A stretch of DNA of 19,466 nt from JBBSIG01 sp038232215 (GCA_038232215.1 JBBSIG010000016.1:1-19466), one strand, 5' to 3'; numbered from the stretch's first letter, positions 7,403-15,288 are shown. Program-made: numbers and translations. Notes: generated by a model from the letters alone, not told the origin.

Positions 7403-7612
7403 ATGCCGATGTACGAGTACGTCTGCATGAAGTGCGAGTCGCACTTCGAGGAGCTGGTCCGCACGGACGACGCGACGGTCGCCTGCCCCGATTGCGGGGC
7501 GACGAAGGTCGCGAGGCAGCTCTCGACGTTCTCGTTCGCCGGCACCGCCGCGCAGCCCAGCTTCGGCGGCGGAGGGGGCGGCTGTTGCGGCGGGAGCTGT
7601 GGCTGCGGCTAG
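7403..7612 (+). CDS. FmdB-type zinc-ribbon protein
   Basis: 69 residues. It begins MPMYEYVCMKC, close to the family's MPIYEY.C..C, which fixes the start at ATG 7403; an in-frame ATG exists upstream but would add non-family sequence. C8-x2-C11 and C28-x2-C31 make a zinc ribbon, followed by LSTFSF and a Gly/Cys tail (GGGGGGCCGGSCGCG) that often ends FmdB-like putative regulatory proteins. Function is not known in detail. It is the first gene of the operon and overlaps the glycosylase start by 14 nt. Confidence 0.9.
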   Translation: MPMYEYVCMKCESHFEELVRTDDATVACPDCGATKVARQLSTFSFAGTAAQPSFGGGGGGCCGGSCGCG

Positions 7613-8279
7613 CGGCTCGCTCCAGGACGAGCGCGCGCTGACGCGCGCGCACGAGCTTGCGGCCTTCGCGGAGCTCGTCTCCGGATGCGTGCGCTGCCGG
7701 CTCGCGCAGGGGCGGACGCAGGTCGTGTTCGGGGCGGGTCATCCACAGGCCGAGCTGATGTTCGTGGGCGAGGCGCCCGGCTTCCACGAGGACAAGCAGG
7801 GCGTGCCCTTCGTGGGCCAGGCCGGCAAGCTGCTCGACCGGCTGCTGGCGGGAATCGGCCTCGAGCGGAGCGACGTCTACGTCGTGAACGTGCTCAAGTG
7901 TCGCCCGCCCGGCAATCGCGACCCCCAGCCCGACGAGATCGAAGCCTGCGAGGGGCATCTCTTCCGCCAGATCGAGCTGGTTCAGCCGAGCGTCGTCGCG
8001 ACGCTCGGGAACTTCGCCACCAAGCTCCTGTCCGGAAAGCCGCTCGGCATCACCCGTGTGCACGGCCGGGAGCAGCCCGTCACGCTCGGGGGGAACCGCG
8101 TCGTGCTCTACCCGCTCTACCATCCCGCGGCCGCGCTGTACACGCCCGCGATGCTCGCCGTGCTCGAGCAGGACTTCGCCCGCCTGCCCGGACTGCTCGG
8201 TCGGGCGCCCGAGCCCGTCACGCCCCCGGCACCACCGCGCCTCGTCTCGGAGCCGGCGGTGCAGCTCGGCCTGTTCTGA
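7599..8279 (+). CDS. type-4 (Fe-S) uracil-DNA glycosylase
   Basis: 226 residues. It removes uracil from DNA, starting base-excision repair of deaminated cytosine. Four cysteines for a 4Fe-4S cluster are present: C30 and C33, C101 (LKCRPPGNRDP) and C117 (EACEGHL). Active-site motif A is GEAPGFHEDKQGVPFVGQAG (58-77) and motif B is YHPAAAL (174-180). GTG 7599 is the only plausible in-frame start before C30; a GGGAG lies just upstream. The C-terminus after about 205 is a Pro-rich tail ending QLGLF, like a beta-clamp-binding pentapeptide. It lies between fmdB and tsaE, 4 nt before the latter. Confidence 0.95.
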   Translation: MAAASGSLQDERALTRAHELAAFAELVSGCVRCRLAQGRTQVVFGAGHPQAELMFVGEAPGFHEDKQGVPFVGQAGKLLDRLLAGIGLERSDVYVVNVLKCRPPGNRDPQPDEIEACEGHLFRQIELVQPSVVATLGNFATKLLSGKPLGITRVHGREQPVTLGGNRVVLYPLYHPAAALYTPAMLAVLEQDFARLPGLLGRAPEPVTPPAPPRLVSEPAVQLGLF

Positions 8280-8283
8280 CGCA

Positions 8284-8730
8284 GTGGAGCTCGCCTCCTC
8301 CTCGCCGGAGGAGACCGAGCGAGTCGGCGCCGCGCTCGCAGCCGTGCTTCGCCCCGGTGACGTCGTCACGGTCGCCGGCGAGCTCGGGAGCGGGAAGACG
8401 ACGCTCGTGCGGGGGGCCTGTCGGGCCCTCGGCGTCACTGGTCCCGTGACGAGCCCGACGTTCACCGTCGGACATCGCTACGCGGGAGACGTGGCGGTCT
8501 CGCACCTCGACCTGTACCGCTTCGCGGGCGTCTCGGCCGCCGAGTGGGGCGATCTGGAGCCGTACTTCGAGGCCGCCGTCGTCTTCGTCGAGTGGCCGGA
8601 GGCAGGGCGAGGATCGCTTCCTCCGGCGCGCGCGGCTCTGCGTTTGCGGCACACTGACCGGCAGCGGAGGGCGATCACGCTCGAGAGCGCAGACTCGGCC
8701 CTGCTCGCACAGGTGGTGAGGCGTTGCTGA
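8284..8730 (+). CDS. tsaE: tRNA t6A37 threonylcarbamoyltransferase complex ATPase TsaE
   Basis: 148 residues. P-loop GELGSGKTT (32-40), SPTFTVGHRY (57-66), HLDLYRF (74-80) and VEWPEAG (102-108) are the family motifs. TsaE binds the TsaB-TsaD pair and its ATPase activity keeps the t6A-forming complex cycling. GTG 8284 lies 4 nt after the glycosylase stop; no earlier start fits. The 3' end overlaps tsaB by 7 nt, so the operon order is tsaE-tsaB-rimI-tsaD. Confidence 0.95.
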   Translation: MELASSSPEETERVGAALAAVLRPGDVVTVAGELGSGKTTLVRGACRALGVTGPVTSPTFTVGHRYAGDVAVSHLDLYRFAGVSAAEWGDLEPYFEAAVVFVEWPEAGRGSLPPARAALRLRHTDRQRRAITLESADSALLAQVVRRC

Positions 8731-9320
8731 TACTCGCCTTCGACACGGCTACAGAGATAGCGACGAGCGCGCTCGTGGCGGACGGAGAGCTGCTCGGGGA
8801 GCGACGGTCGCAAGCGCTGACCGTGCTCGAGGACGTGGACGCGCTGCTCCGGCAGGGCGGCGCGAGGTCGGGCGATCTCGACGCGATCGCGGTCGGGATC
8901 GGGCCGGGGAGCTTCACGGGGATCCGCATCGGGCTCGCGACCGCGCGTGGCCTCGCCTTCGCGCTGAGCCTGCCGCTCGCGGGGGTGTCGACGCTCGACT
9001 GTCTCGCGGCTGGCGCGCCGGGCGCGCTACCGGTGATCGACGCTCGGCGGCGCGAGATCTTCGTCGGCGGCGACGAGCCGCGCTGCCTCGACCCGCGCGA
9101 GCTCGAGCTCGCGCCCGGGACGGCGTGCGTCGGCGACGGCGCGGTTCGGTACCGCGGGGTGCTGGAGGCGTCCGGAGCGGTGATTCCGGCGGACGAGAGC
9201 GAGCTCCACCTCCCGCGGGCGCGCTTCCACGCGGCGCTCGCCACCGGGTTCGGCCCCCCGGAGCTCGTAGAGCCCCTCTACCTCCGCGTCCCCGACGCCG
9301 AGCGCGCGCTGCTGCTGTGA
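8724..9320 (+). CDS. tsaB: tRNA t6A37 complex dimerization subunit TsaB
   Basis: 198 residues from TTG 8724. ASKHA-fold start LILAFDTAT (2-10), GIGPGSFTGIRIGLATARGLA (58-78) and PVIDARRREIF (103-113) match TsaB (YeaZ). It is the non-catalytic partner that scaffolds TsaD and TsaE. The C-terminal half is more variable, as usual. The TTG is the start because the family begins with the (I/L)LxxDT(A/S)T strand at residue 2. Its TGA overlaps the rimI GTG as GTGA. Confidence 0.94.
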   Translation: MLILAFDTATEIATSALVADGELLGERRSQALTVLEDVDALLRQGGARSGDLDAIAVGIGPGSFTGIRIGLATARGLAFALSLPLAGVSTLDCLAAGAPGALPVIDARRREIFVGGDEPRCLDPRELELAPGTACVGDGAVRYRGVLEASGAVIPADESELHLPRARFHAALATGFGPPELVEPLYLRVPDAERALLL

Positions 9321-9793
9321 AGACGCTGTCCGTCCGTGACCTGCAGCTGCGCGACCTCGGCGCGATCGAGGAGGTCGAGCGCCGCTCGTACCGGACCCCC
9401 TGGTCGCGCTCGATGTTCGCGAGCGAGCTCGCCAAGTCGTCGTCCATCTGCCTGGGAGCCTTCGACCCCGAGAGCGACCGGCTCGTCGGGTTCCTCATCA
9501 TCTCGCGCTACGTCGACGCCTGGCACGTCATGAACGTGTGCGTGGATCCCGACCACCGCCGGCGGGGGATCGCGCTGATGCTGTTCGACCGGTTGTTCGA
9601 CCTGACGGACGGGGACGCCCGGCGCGGCTACACGCTGGAGGTGCGAGTGTCCAACGAGCACGCGATCAAGCTCTACGAGCGCATGGGCTTCGAGCGCAGA
9701 GGCGTCCGGCGCGCGTACTACACCGACAACAGGGAGGACGCGCTGATCATGTGGAAAGACCCTCTCCTTCTCGGCTCCGCCGAGCACGAGTAG
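9317..9793 (+). CDS. rimI: ribosomal-protein-alanine N-acetyltransferase-like GNAT
   Basis: 158 residues from GTG 9317. GNAT fold: MNVCVDPDHRRRGIALML (72-89) holds the acetyl-CoA-binding RRRGIA loop, then EVRVSNEHAIKLYERMGF (108-125) and RRAYYTDNREDALIMWKD (131-148), the last being typical of RimI. RimI acetylates the N-terminus of ribosomal protein S18 in E. coli and is often embedded between tsaB and tsaD, as here. The exact substrate in this lineage is inferred. Confidence 0.9.
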   Translation: MKTLSVRDLQLRDLGAIEEVERRSYRTPWSRSMFASELAKSSSICLGAFDPESDRLVGFLIISRYVDAWHVMNVCVDPDHRRRGIALMLFDRLFDLTDGDARRGYTLEVRVSNEHAIKLYERMGFERRGVRRAYYTDNREDALIMWKDPLLLGSAEHE

Positions 9794-9810
9794 CGACGGC
9801 CTTCGGCGGA

Positions 9811-10767
9811 ATGATTCTCGGGCTCGAGACGTCCTGCGACGAGACTGCGGCGGCTCTCGTGACCGCGGACGGCGCGATCCGGTCGAGCGTGGTCTCCTCG
9901 CAGGCCGACCTGCACGCGCGCTTCGGCGGCGTGGTTCCCGAGGTCGCCTCTCGCAGGCATCTGGAGCTCGTCGTGCCCGTCGTGCGCGACGCCCTCGGGC
10001 AGGCGGGCGCGACGCTCGACGACGTTGGCCTCGTCGCCGTCACGCAGGGCCCCGGGCTGATCGGCGCTCTCCTCGTCGGGCTGTCGGCGGCAAAGGCGCT
10101 CGCCTGGGGACGAGGGCTGCCGCTCGTGCCGGTGGATCATCTCCACGGCCATGTCGCCTCCCTCTATCTGCAGCCGGAGCCGGTCGAGCCGCCCTTCCTC
10201 TGCCTGCTCGCGAGCGGGGGGCACACGTTGCTCCTCGACGTGCGCCGACACGACGGCTTCGAGCGGGTGGGGACGACGCTCGACGATGCGGCCGGGGAGG
10301 CGTTCGACAAGGGGGCGCGTCTGCTCGGGCTCGGCTATCCGGGCGGCCCGGCGATCGACCGGCTCGCTCGCGAGGGCGACCCCGAGGCGTACCGCTTTCC
10401 GGTCGCCCGCGTGGCCGGTCTCGATTTCTCCTTCTCCGGGGTGAAGACGGCGCTGCTCTACGCGGTCCGCGACCTCGGCGAGCAGGAGCTCGAGCGCCGG
10501 CGGGCCGATCTCGCCGCGAGCTACCAGCGGGCGATCGTGCGCGCCCTCGCAGAGCGGACGCACGAGGCCGCCGAGAGGCTCGGGAGAGAGCGAGTCGCGA
10601 TCGTCGGGGGAGTCGCGGCGAACAGCGAGCTTCGCTCTTCCCTGCCCGAGGCCTCCGTCGTCGCACCGGCGCTGTGTACCGACAACGCGGCCATGATCGC
10701 GTCCGCGGCTCGGTACTCGGCGATCGTCCCCTATCCTGGCTACCTTGCGCTCGATGCCTATGCGTAG
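9811..10767 (+). CDS. tsaD: tRNA t6A37 threonylcarbamoyltransferase catalytic subunit TsaD
   Basis: 318 residues. It transfers the threonylcarbamoyl group to A37 of ANN-decoding tRNAs. Motifs: ILGLETSCDETAAA (2-15), GVVPEVASRRH (40-50), GPGLIGALLVG (80-90), the metal-binding H110-x3-H114 in DHLHGH, ASGGHT, and DNAAMIA near the C-terminus. The family start fits ATG 9811, with a weak GGCGGA just ahead. The gap from rimI is 17 nt and the 3' end overlaps the subtilase start. With tsaB and tsaE the bacterial complex is complete apart from TsaC/Sua5, which is not in the window. Confidence 0.97.
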   Translation: MILGLETSCDETAAALVTADGAIRSSVVSSQADLHARFGGVVPEVASRRHLELVVPVVRDALGQAGATLDDVGLVAVTQGPGLIGALLVGLSAAKALAWGRGLPLVPVDHLHGHVASLYLQPEPVEPPFLCLLASGGHTLLLDVRRHDGFERVGTTLDDAAGEAFDKGARLLGLGYPGGPAIDRLAREGDPEAYRFPVARVAGLDFSFSGVKTALLYAVRDLGEQELERRRADLAASYQRAIVRALAERTHEAAERLGRERVAIVGGVAANSELRSSLPEASVVAPALCTDNAAMIASAARYSAIVPYPGYLALDAYA

Positions 10768-13372
10768 GCCCGCCGGGGCCCGAACGCTCCGACCGTCACG
10801 CGGGCCCGGCACGACCCTGAGGCGTACGGCGCCGTCGGCCCTCGTCGCGCTCGGAGCCGCCATCGCCGTGCTCGCCGCCGGCGCCGGCCGGGGGGCGACC
10901 CCATCGGCTGCGCGCTTCCCGGCGGTCGAGTGGCAGGGACTCGTCGGCGCCGCTCGACCCAGGGTGATCGTCGGTCAGCGCCAGATCGTCGTGCTCAAGG
11001 CCCCGTCCCTCGCGGATCGGGTCGCGGCGGCGGGCGGCAGAGCGACCGACGTGGAGGAGCGGCGCTGGACGACCGCGGCGCTCTCCGAGCAGAAGCTCCT
11101 CATCTCGAAGCTCGGCGTCCAGGGCATCCAGATCACCCCCGAGCACAGCTTCACGCGCGTGCTGAACGGATTCTCGGCCGCGATCGACGCCCGCGGGCTC
11201 GGGCTCCTCGAGCGGGCGCCGGAGGTTGCCGGTGTCTACCCGGTGCGCGCGGCGTACCCGGCGGCGATCTCGGCACCTGTGCTCGACGCCGTCGCCTCGA
11301 GGCCGGGGGCGCGCCTCGCGCTCCCGGGCTTCGACGGGCGCGGGGTGACGATCGCGCTCCTGGACACGTGGGTCGACCGCGCCCACCCGTCTCTCCGGGG
11401 ACGTCTCCTCGAAGGCATCGACATCCTCTTGGAGGAGGAGCGGGCCCGGGTGGGCGTCTCTGCCCCCGACCCCTCCGAGCCCGAGCGACACGGGACGGAG
11501 ATGGCCGGGCTGCTTGTGGGAGACGGCGGCCCCGCGGGGTTCTCGGGCGTCGCGAGCGGTGCGTCTGTGCTCCCGATCCGGGTCGCGGGGCGCCAGCCCG
11601 ACGCGCGCGGCGGTGTCTCCCTGTACGCCCGAACCGACCAGCTCATCGCGGGTCTCGAGCGCGCCGTGGACCCGAACGACGACGGCGACGCGCACGACGC
11701 CGCGCGCGTCGCGCTCGTCGCTCTCGCGGAGCCGTACGCGGCGTTCTCCGCCGGCCCGGCCGCGCGCGCCGCGGCCGGCGCCCTCCGACTCGACACGCTC
11801 GTCGTGGCCCCGGCGGGAAACGACGGCGCCGGCGGGCCGGCCTACGGCGTCGTCTCGGGCCCCGGCGGCGCGCCTGCCGCGCTCACGGTGGGCGCCCTCG
11901 ACCGCGGGCGGCGCGCCGAGAGCGTCCGGGTCGTCGTCCGCAGCGGGCTCGACACGCTGCTGAGCGAGACGCTTCCGCTCGCGGGCGCCATTGCGCCCGC
12001 CCAGCCGGTGGTCGCGGAGGTCGCGGCGCTCGGGCTCTCGACCCGCGCGAGCGGGCAGGCGCCGCTCCGGCTGGCGGACTTCTTCGACGGACGCGGCTAC
12101 AGCCGCGTCGCCGGCCGTGCGGCGCTCGTCCCCGCGAGCGACTCGCCGGGCGTGGCCGTCCGAGCCGCGGCGCGGGCAGGCGCCGTGGCGGTGCTCCTGG
12201 TGGGGCGCCGCCTCCCGCCCGGCGCGCTCGGGCTGGACGACGACGCCGCGGTGCCGGTGGTGGCCCTGCCGAGCGCGACTGGTGTCGCCCTCCTGGCTTC
12301 GCTCCGCCGCGGAGCCGACGTGGGCGTGTCGATCGGTCGCGGGCGCGCCGCCTCGGACGCGGTCACGAGCGGCGTCGCCGCCTTCTCCTCAGCGGGGCTC
12401 GCCTTCGACGGGCGCGTGAAGCCGGACGTGGTCGCCGACGGGGTGGGGCTCCCGACGTCCGAGCCCGGCAGGGGAGCCGACGGCTCGCCGCGCTACGGCA
12501 CGGTCAACGGCACGAGCGCGGCCGCGGCGACCGTGGCGGGAGCCGCGGCGGTGCTCGCGCAGGCTCGTCCCTCGCTGGACGGACCGGCGCTGAAGAGCCT
12601 GCTCGTCTCGGGCGCCCGACCGCTCGCCGGCTCGTCGGTCACGCTGCAGGGAGCGGGGGCCGTCGATCTCGGCGCCTCGGCCGCCGCCGAGCTGGCCGCC
12701 GCGCCGACGACTCTCGCCCTGGGCCGCGCTTCGAGGGCGGGCTGGTCGTCGATCCAGACGATCACGCTGCGGAACCTCTCGCCGCGGCCGTTGCGGCTGG
12801 TGCTGCACGTCGAGCGCCGCTCCGAGGGCGCCGCGGCCGTCCGCTTCCGCTTCCCGCGCCGGCTGACGGTCGCGGCGGGGGAGAGGCTGCCGGTCCGGCT
12901 CGTGGCCAGGGTCTCGAGCGCCCCCCGGGGTCGCGCTCTCGCGGAGGGCTCCGTCGTCGTGAGGCCGACCGGTGGTCAGGCCCTGCGACTGCCCTGGGCT
13001 ATCACCTTCGGCCCCCCGCGGGGCGCTCTGCTGGGGCCGGTCGAGCTCAGGCCGACCGAGTTCGAGCCGTCCGACACGGCCCCGGCGCTCCTCACCTTCC
13101 GTGCGGGGAGACTCGTTCGCTCCGCGGCCCGCAGCGAGCTGCGTCCGCTCGACCACCTCGACGTCGAGCTCCTGAACCCGCGCGGCGAGCGCCTGGGCGT
13201 GCTCGCGCGCGTGCGCGACCTGCTCCCCGGCCGCTACGCGTTCGGGCTCACGGGTCGCGACCCGGAGGGCGAGCGGCTGCCCCCCGGCGTCTACCGCCTG
13301 CGGCTGGTCGCCTATCCGACCGGGCGCGGGGCTCCGGCGAGCACGCTCGTGCGCTTCCGCATCAGGGAGTAG
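10754..13372 (+). CDS. secreted S8 subtilisin-like serine protease
   Basis: 872 residues from ATG 10754 (ATG 10760 and TTG 10745 are alternatives). A basic N-region and hydrophobic stretch (about 25-47) form a signal peptide. An I9-type propeptide covers about 70-170. Catalytic residues are D204 (ALLDTWVDRAHP), H246 (RHGTEMAG), oxyanion N356 (APAGND) and S588 (NGTSAAAATVAG). HGTEMAG is a departure from the common HGTHVAG, but the triad is intact. An insertion at about 395-530 resembles a protease-associated domain. Two beta-sandwich-like regions follow the peptidase (about 650-760 and 770-872), the last with LPPGVYRLRL as in FlgD/Ig-like folds. No anchor or sorting signal is seen. It overlaps tsaD, so it may be co-translated with that operon although its role is unrelated. 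Confidence 0.93.
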   Translation: MPMRRPAGARTLRPSRGPGTTLRRTAPSALVALGAAIAVLAAGAGRGATPSAARFPAVEWQGLVGAARPRVIVGQRQIVVLKAPSLADRVAAAGGRATDVEERRWTTAALSEQKLLISKLGVQGIQITPEHSFTRVLNGFSAAIDARGLGLLERAPEVAGVYPVRAAYPAAISAPVLDAVASRPGARLALPGFDGRGVTIALLDTWVDRAHPSLRGRLLEGIDILLEEERARVGVSAPDPSEPERHGTEMAGLLVGDGGPAGFSGVASGASVLPIRVAGRQPDARGGVSLYARTDQLIAGLERAVDPNDDGDAHDAARVALVALAEPYAAFSAGPAARAAAGALRLDTLVVAPAGNDGAGGPAYGVVSGPGGAPAALTVGALDRGRRAESVRVVVRSGLDTLLSETLPLAGAIAPAQPVVAEVAALGLSTRASGQAPLRLADFFDGRGYSRVAGRAALVPASDSPGVAVRAAARAGAVAVLLVGRRLPPGALGLDDDAAVPVVALPSATGVALLASLRRGADVGVSIGRGRAASDAVTSGVAAFSSAGLAFDGRVKPDVVADGVGLPTSEPGRGADGSPRYGTVNGTSAAAATVAGAAAVLAQARPSLDGPALKSLLVSGARPLAGSSVTLQGAGAVDLGASAAAELAAAPTTLALGRASRAGWSSIQTITLRNLSPRPLRLVLHVERRSEGAAAVRFRFPRRLTVAAGERLPVRLVARVSSAPRGRALAEGSVVVRPTGGQALRLPWAITFGPPRGALLGPVELRPTEFEPSDTAPALLTFRAGRLVRSAARSELRPLDHLDVELLNPRGERLGVLARVRDLLPGRYAFGLTGRDPEGERLPPGVYRLRLVAYPTGRGAPASTLVRFRIRE

Positions 13373-13615
13373 TGTCTAGTGCGGCCTCTCCAAACGTTCG
13401 ACCCGAAACAGTGCTTGCGGGAGGCCGCACTTGCGGCCGCTGCGCGGCCGTTTCTGGTGTTTTCGGTCGCCGGCGGCCTGCCTCGCGAGCGCTGCGCAGC
13501 CGGCAGCTCGAGGACTCCTGCCAGCAAAGACAGCCGCGGCCGCGGAGCGGCCGCAGGTGCGGCGTCACGGCACGCGAGCTCCCGGCGCAACGTTACGGGA
13601 CGCCGCACTAGACAC
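13372..13615. repeat. 244-bp palindromic element of two inverted 79-bp arms (MITE/REPIN-like)
   Basis: GTGTCTAGTGCGGC (13372-13385) is perfectly inverted at 13602-13615. The arms extend to 13450 and from 13537, 79 nt each, with about 58 matching positions by eye, around an 86-nt centre. Each arm holds a 52-nt hairpin: stem GTGCGGCCTC/GAGGCCGCAC at 13379-13388/13421-13430 and GTGCGGCGTC/GACGCCGCAC at 13557-13566/13599-13608, followed inward by a second hairpin around CGGCCG (13434-13450 and 13537-13553). The two 10-bp stems differ by a C-G to G-C swap, a compensatory change. The left tip overlaps the last base of the protease stop codon. No ORF or transposase is inside. Confidence 0.85.
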
Positions 13616-13622
13616 CTATACT
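13593..13622 (+). promoter_or_regulatory. promoter of the glutamate dehydrogenase gene
   Basis: TTACGG (13593-13598) and TATACT (13617-13622) are separated by 18 bp. The -10 is near consensus. The -35 falls within the right arm of the palindromic element, the -10 just outside it. A strong AGGAGGAG (13642-13649) follows, 6 nt before the GTG start. Confidence 0.6.
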
Positions 13623-13655
13623 CTGGCGGGTTTTCCGACAGAGGAGGAGCTGACC

Positions 13656-14927
13656 GTGGCCGTTGAAGCGCCCGTCTCGCACCTGCGCGAGAACCCCTTC
13701 GACATCGCACGCGAGCAGTTGCACCGGGTCGCCGAGACCTTCGGGATCGAGGAGAACCTCGTCAACGTCCTGCAGGAGTGCAAGAAGTCCGTCGTGGTCT
13801 CCGTCCCGGTCGGGATGGACGACGGTGCGACGCGGGTCTTCCAGGGCTATCGCGTCACGCACAACATCGCCCGTGGCCCCTCGAAGGGCGGAATTCGCTA
13901 CCACCCGGACGTCACGCTGGACGAGGTCAAGGCGCTCTCGATGTGGATGACGTGGAAGTGCGCGCTAATGGGCATCCCGTTCGGCGGCGCGAAGGGCGGC
14001 GTCGTCTGCGATCCGAAGCGGCTCTCGCGTGCCGAGCTCCAGCGCCTGACGCGCCGCTTCACGAGCGAGATCATCAACGAGATCGGCCCCGAGAAGGACA
14101 TCCCCGCTCCGGACGTCGGAACGGACGCGAGCGTCATGGCCTGGATCTTCGACACGTACTCGATGAACAAGGGTCACTCGGTGCTCGGAGTCGTCACCGG
14201 CAAGCCGCTGGCGATCGGCGGCTCGCTCGGCCGGGAGGAGGCGACTGCGCGCGGCTCCCTGTACTGCATCGTCGACGTGCTCAAGAAGCGGAGCCGGAGC
14301 CTCGAGGGCCTGAAGGTCGCGGTCCAGGGCTTCGGCAACGTGGGCAGCCACCTCGCCCGGCTCCTCGCCGAGCAGGGCGCGCGCGTGATCGCGATCTCCG
14401 ACTCCACCACGGGCCTGCACAACGAGGGCGGCATCGACGTCGCGGCTGCGATCGTCCACAAGCACGAGGCAGGCTCGCTGGCGGGGTTCCGGGGCGCGGA
14501 CGAGATTACGAACGGGGAGCTGGTGGTGCTCGAGTGCGACGTGCTCGCCCCCTGCGCGCTCGAGCAGGTCATCAGCGCCGAGACCGCGGATCGCGTGAAG
14601 GCGAAGATCGTCTGCGAGGGCGCGCACGGCCCCGTAACGCCGGCCGCGGACGAGATCCTGGAGGAGCAGGGCGTCCTCGTGCTGCCCGACGTGCTCGCGA
14701 ACGCGGGCGGGGTCGTCGTCTCCTACTTCGAGTGGGTCCAGGGTCTGCAGGAGTATTTCTGGAAGGAGACCGAGGTGAACGCGAAGCTGAACGACATCGT
14801 CACGCGCGCGTTCAACGAGACCTGGGCGACGAGCGAGGCGCGCGGCACGAGCATGCGACTCGCCGCGTACGGGCTCGCCGTCCAGCGAGTCGCCGAGGCC
14901 ACGGTCACGCGCGGCATCTACCCGTAG
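13656..14927 (+). CDS. gdhA: NAD(P)-dependent glutamate (Glu/Leu/Phe/Val-family) dehydrogenase
   Basis: 423 residues, the usual size of hexameric GDH. It interconverts glutamate with 2-oxoglutarate and ammonium. Seen: GPSKGGIRYHPDV (74-86), WMTWKCALMGIPFGGAKGGV (97-116) with K101 and catalytic K113, PAPDVGT (150-156) with D153, the nucleotide loop GFGNVG (225-230) and LPDVLANAGGVVVSYFEW near the end. GTG 13656 is chosen for the AGGAGGAG six bases before it; upstream in-frame sequence runs into the palindromic element. Coenzyme preference cannot be read safely. The glutaredoxin-like gene follows after 2 nt. Confidence 0.95.
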   Translation: MAVEAPVSHLRENPFDIAREQLHRVAETFGIEENLVNVLQECKKSVVVSVPVGMDDGATRVFQGYRVTHNIARGPSKGGIRYHPDVTLDEVKALSMWMTWKCALMGIPFGGAKGGVVCDPKRLSRAELQRLTRRFTSEIINEIGPEKDIPAPDVGTDASVMAWIFDTYSMNKGHSVLGVVTGKPLAIGGSLGREEATARGSLYCIVDVLKKRSRSLEGLKVAVQGFGNVGSHLARLLAEQGARVIAISDSTTGLHNEGGIDVAAAIVHKHEAGSLAGFRGADEITNGELVVLECDVLAPCALEQVISAETADRVKAKIVCEGAHGPVTPAADEILEEQGVLVLPDVLANAGGVVVSYFEWVQGLQEYFWKETEVNAKLNDIVTRAFNETWATSEARGTSMRLAAYGLAVQRVAEATVTRGIYP

Positions 14928-14929
14928 AC

Positions 14930-15211
14930 GTGGGAGATCCCGAGCACGGTCGGGCTCGGGTCTGCGTGTTCCACGCGCCCGGGTGTCATCTCTGCGGGCG
15001 GGTGCTGACGCAGCTCGAGCGCCTCCAGACCGAGCTCGGGTTCTCGCTGGAGGCGGTCGACGTCGCGGGCGACGCCGCGCTCGAGGCGCGCTACCGGGAG
15101 TGGCTGCCGGTGGTGGAGATCGACGGTGAGCGAGCCTTCGTCTACTGGCTCGACGAGGCCTCGTTCAGGCGCCGGATCGCTGCACAAAGTTCCCGCTCCG
15201 TACCGGGTTAG
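14930..15211 (+). CDS. small glutaredoxin-like thiol protein
   Basis: 93 residues. VCVFHAPGCHLCGR puts a C19-x2-C22 redox site at the start of helix 1 of a thioredoxin fold; EAVDVAGD and LPVVEIDGE with the cis-Pro follow in the family order. It matches the glutaredoxin-like DUF836 group. It may reduce disulfides in the cytosol; partner unknown. GTG 14930 begins 2 nt after the gdh stop with no good ribosome site of its own, suggesting coupling. It lies between gdh and rex, which fits a redox-linked unit. Confidence 0.87.
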   Translation: MGDPEHGRARVCVFHAPGCHLCGRVLTQLERLQTELGFSLEAVDVAGDAALEARYREWLPVVEIDGERAFVYWLDEASFRRRIAAQSSRSVPG

Positions 15212-15254
15212 TGACACCTCAGCGCACGGCCGGATGCGGGCACTGGCACAATGC

Positions 15255-15267
15255 TGTGAGCGTCACA
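15255..15267. promoter_or_regulatory. palindrome upstream of rex, possible autoregulatory operator
   Basis: TGTGAGCGTCACA is a perfect 5-bp inverted repeat (TGTGA/TCACA) with a 3-nt centre, 21 nt before the chosen rex start. It overlaps CACAATGCTGTG (15247-15258), a second palindrome. Known Rex operators have the same TGTGA...TCACA half-sites but a 6-nt centre, so the spacing here differs. Confidence 0.35.
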
Positions 15268-15288
15268 AACCCGAAGGAGGAGCGGGCC

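Noticed and set aside
10930..13611. 893-codon open frame overlapping the subtilase in another frame
   Set aside because: Arg/Gly/Pro-rich composition typical of a shifted high-GC frame, no family motifs, while the subtilase frame has a signal peptide and full catalytic triad.
15211..15288. Longer rex start at GTG 15211 or GTG 15256
   Set aside because: Extra residues do not resemble the Rex N-terminus, and the strong AGGAGG is placed for TTG 15289.
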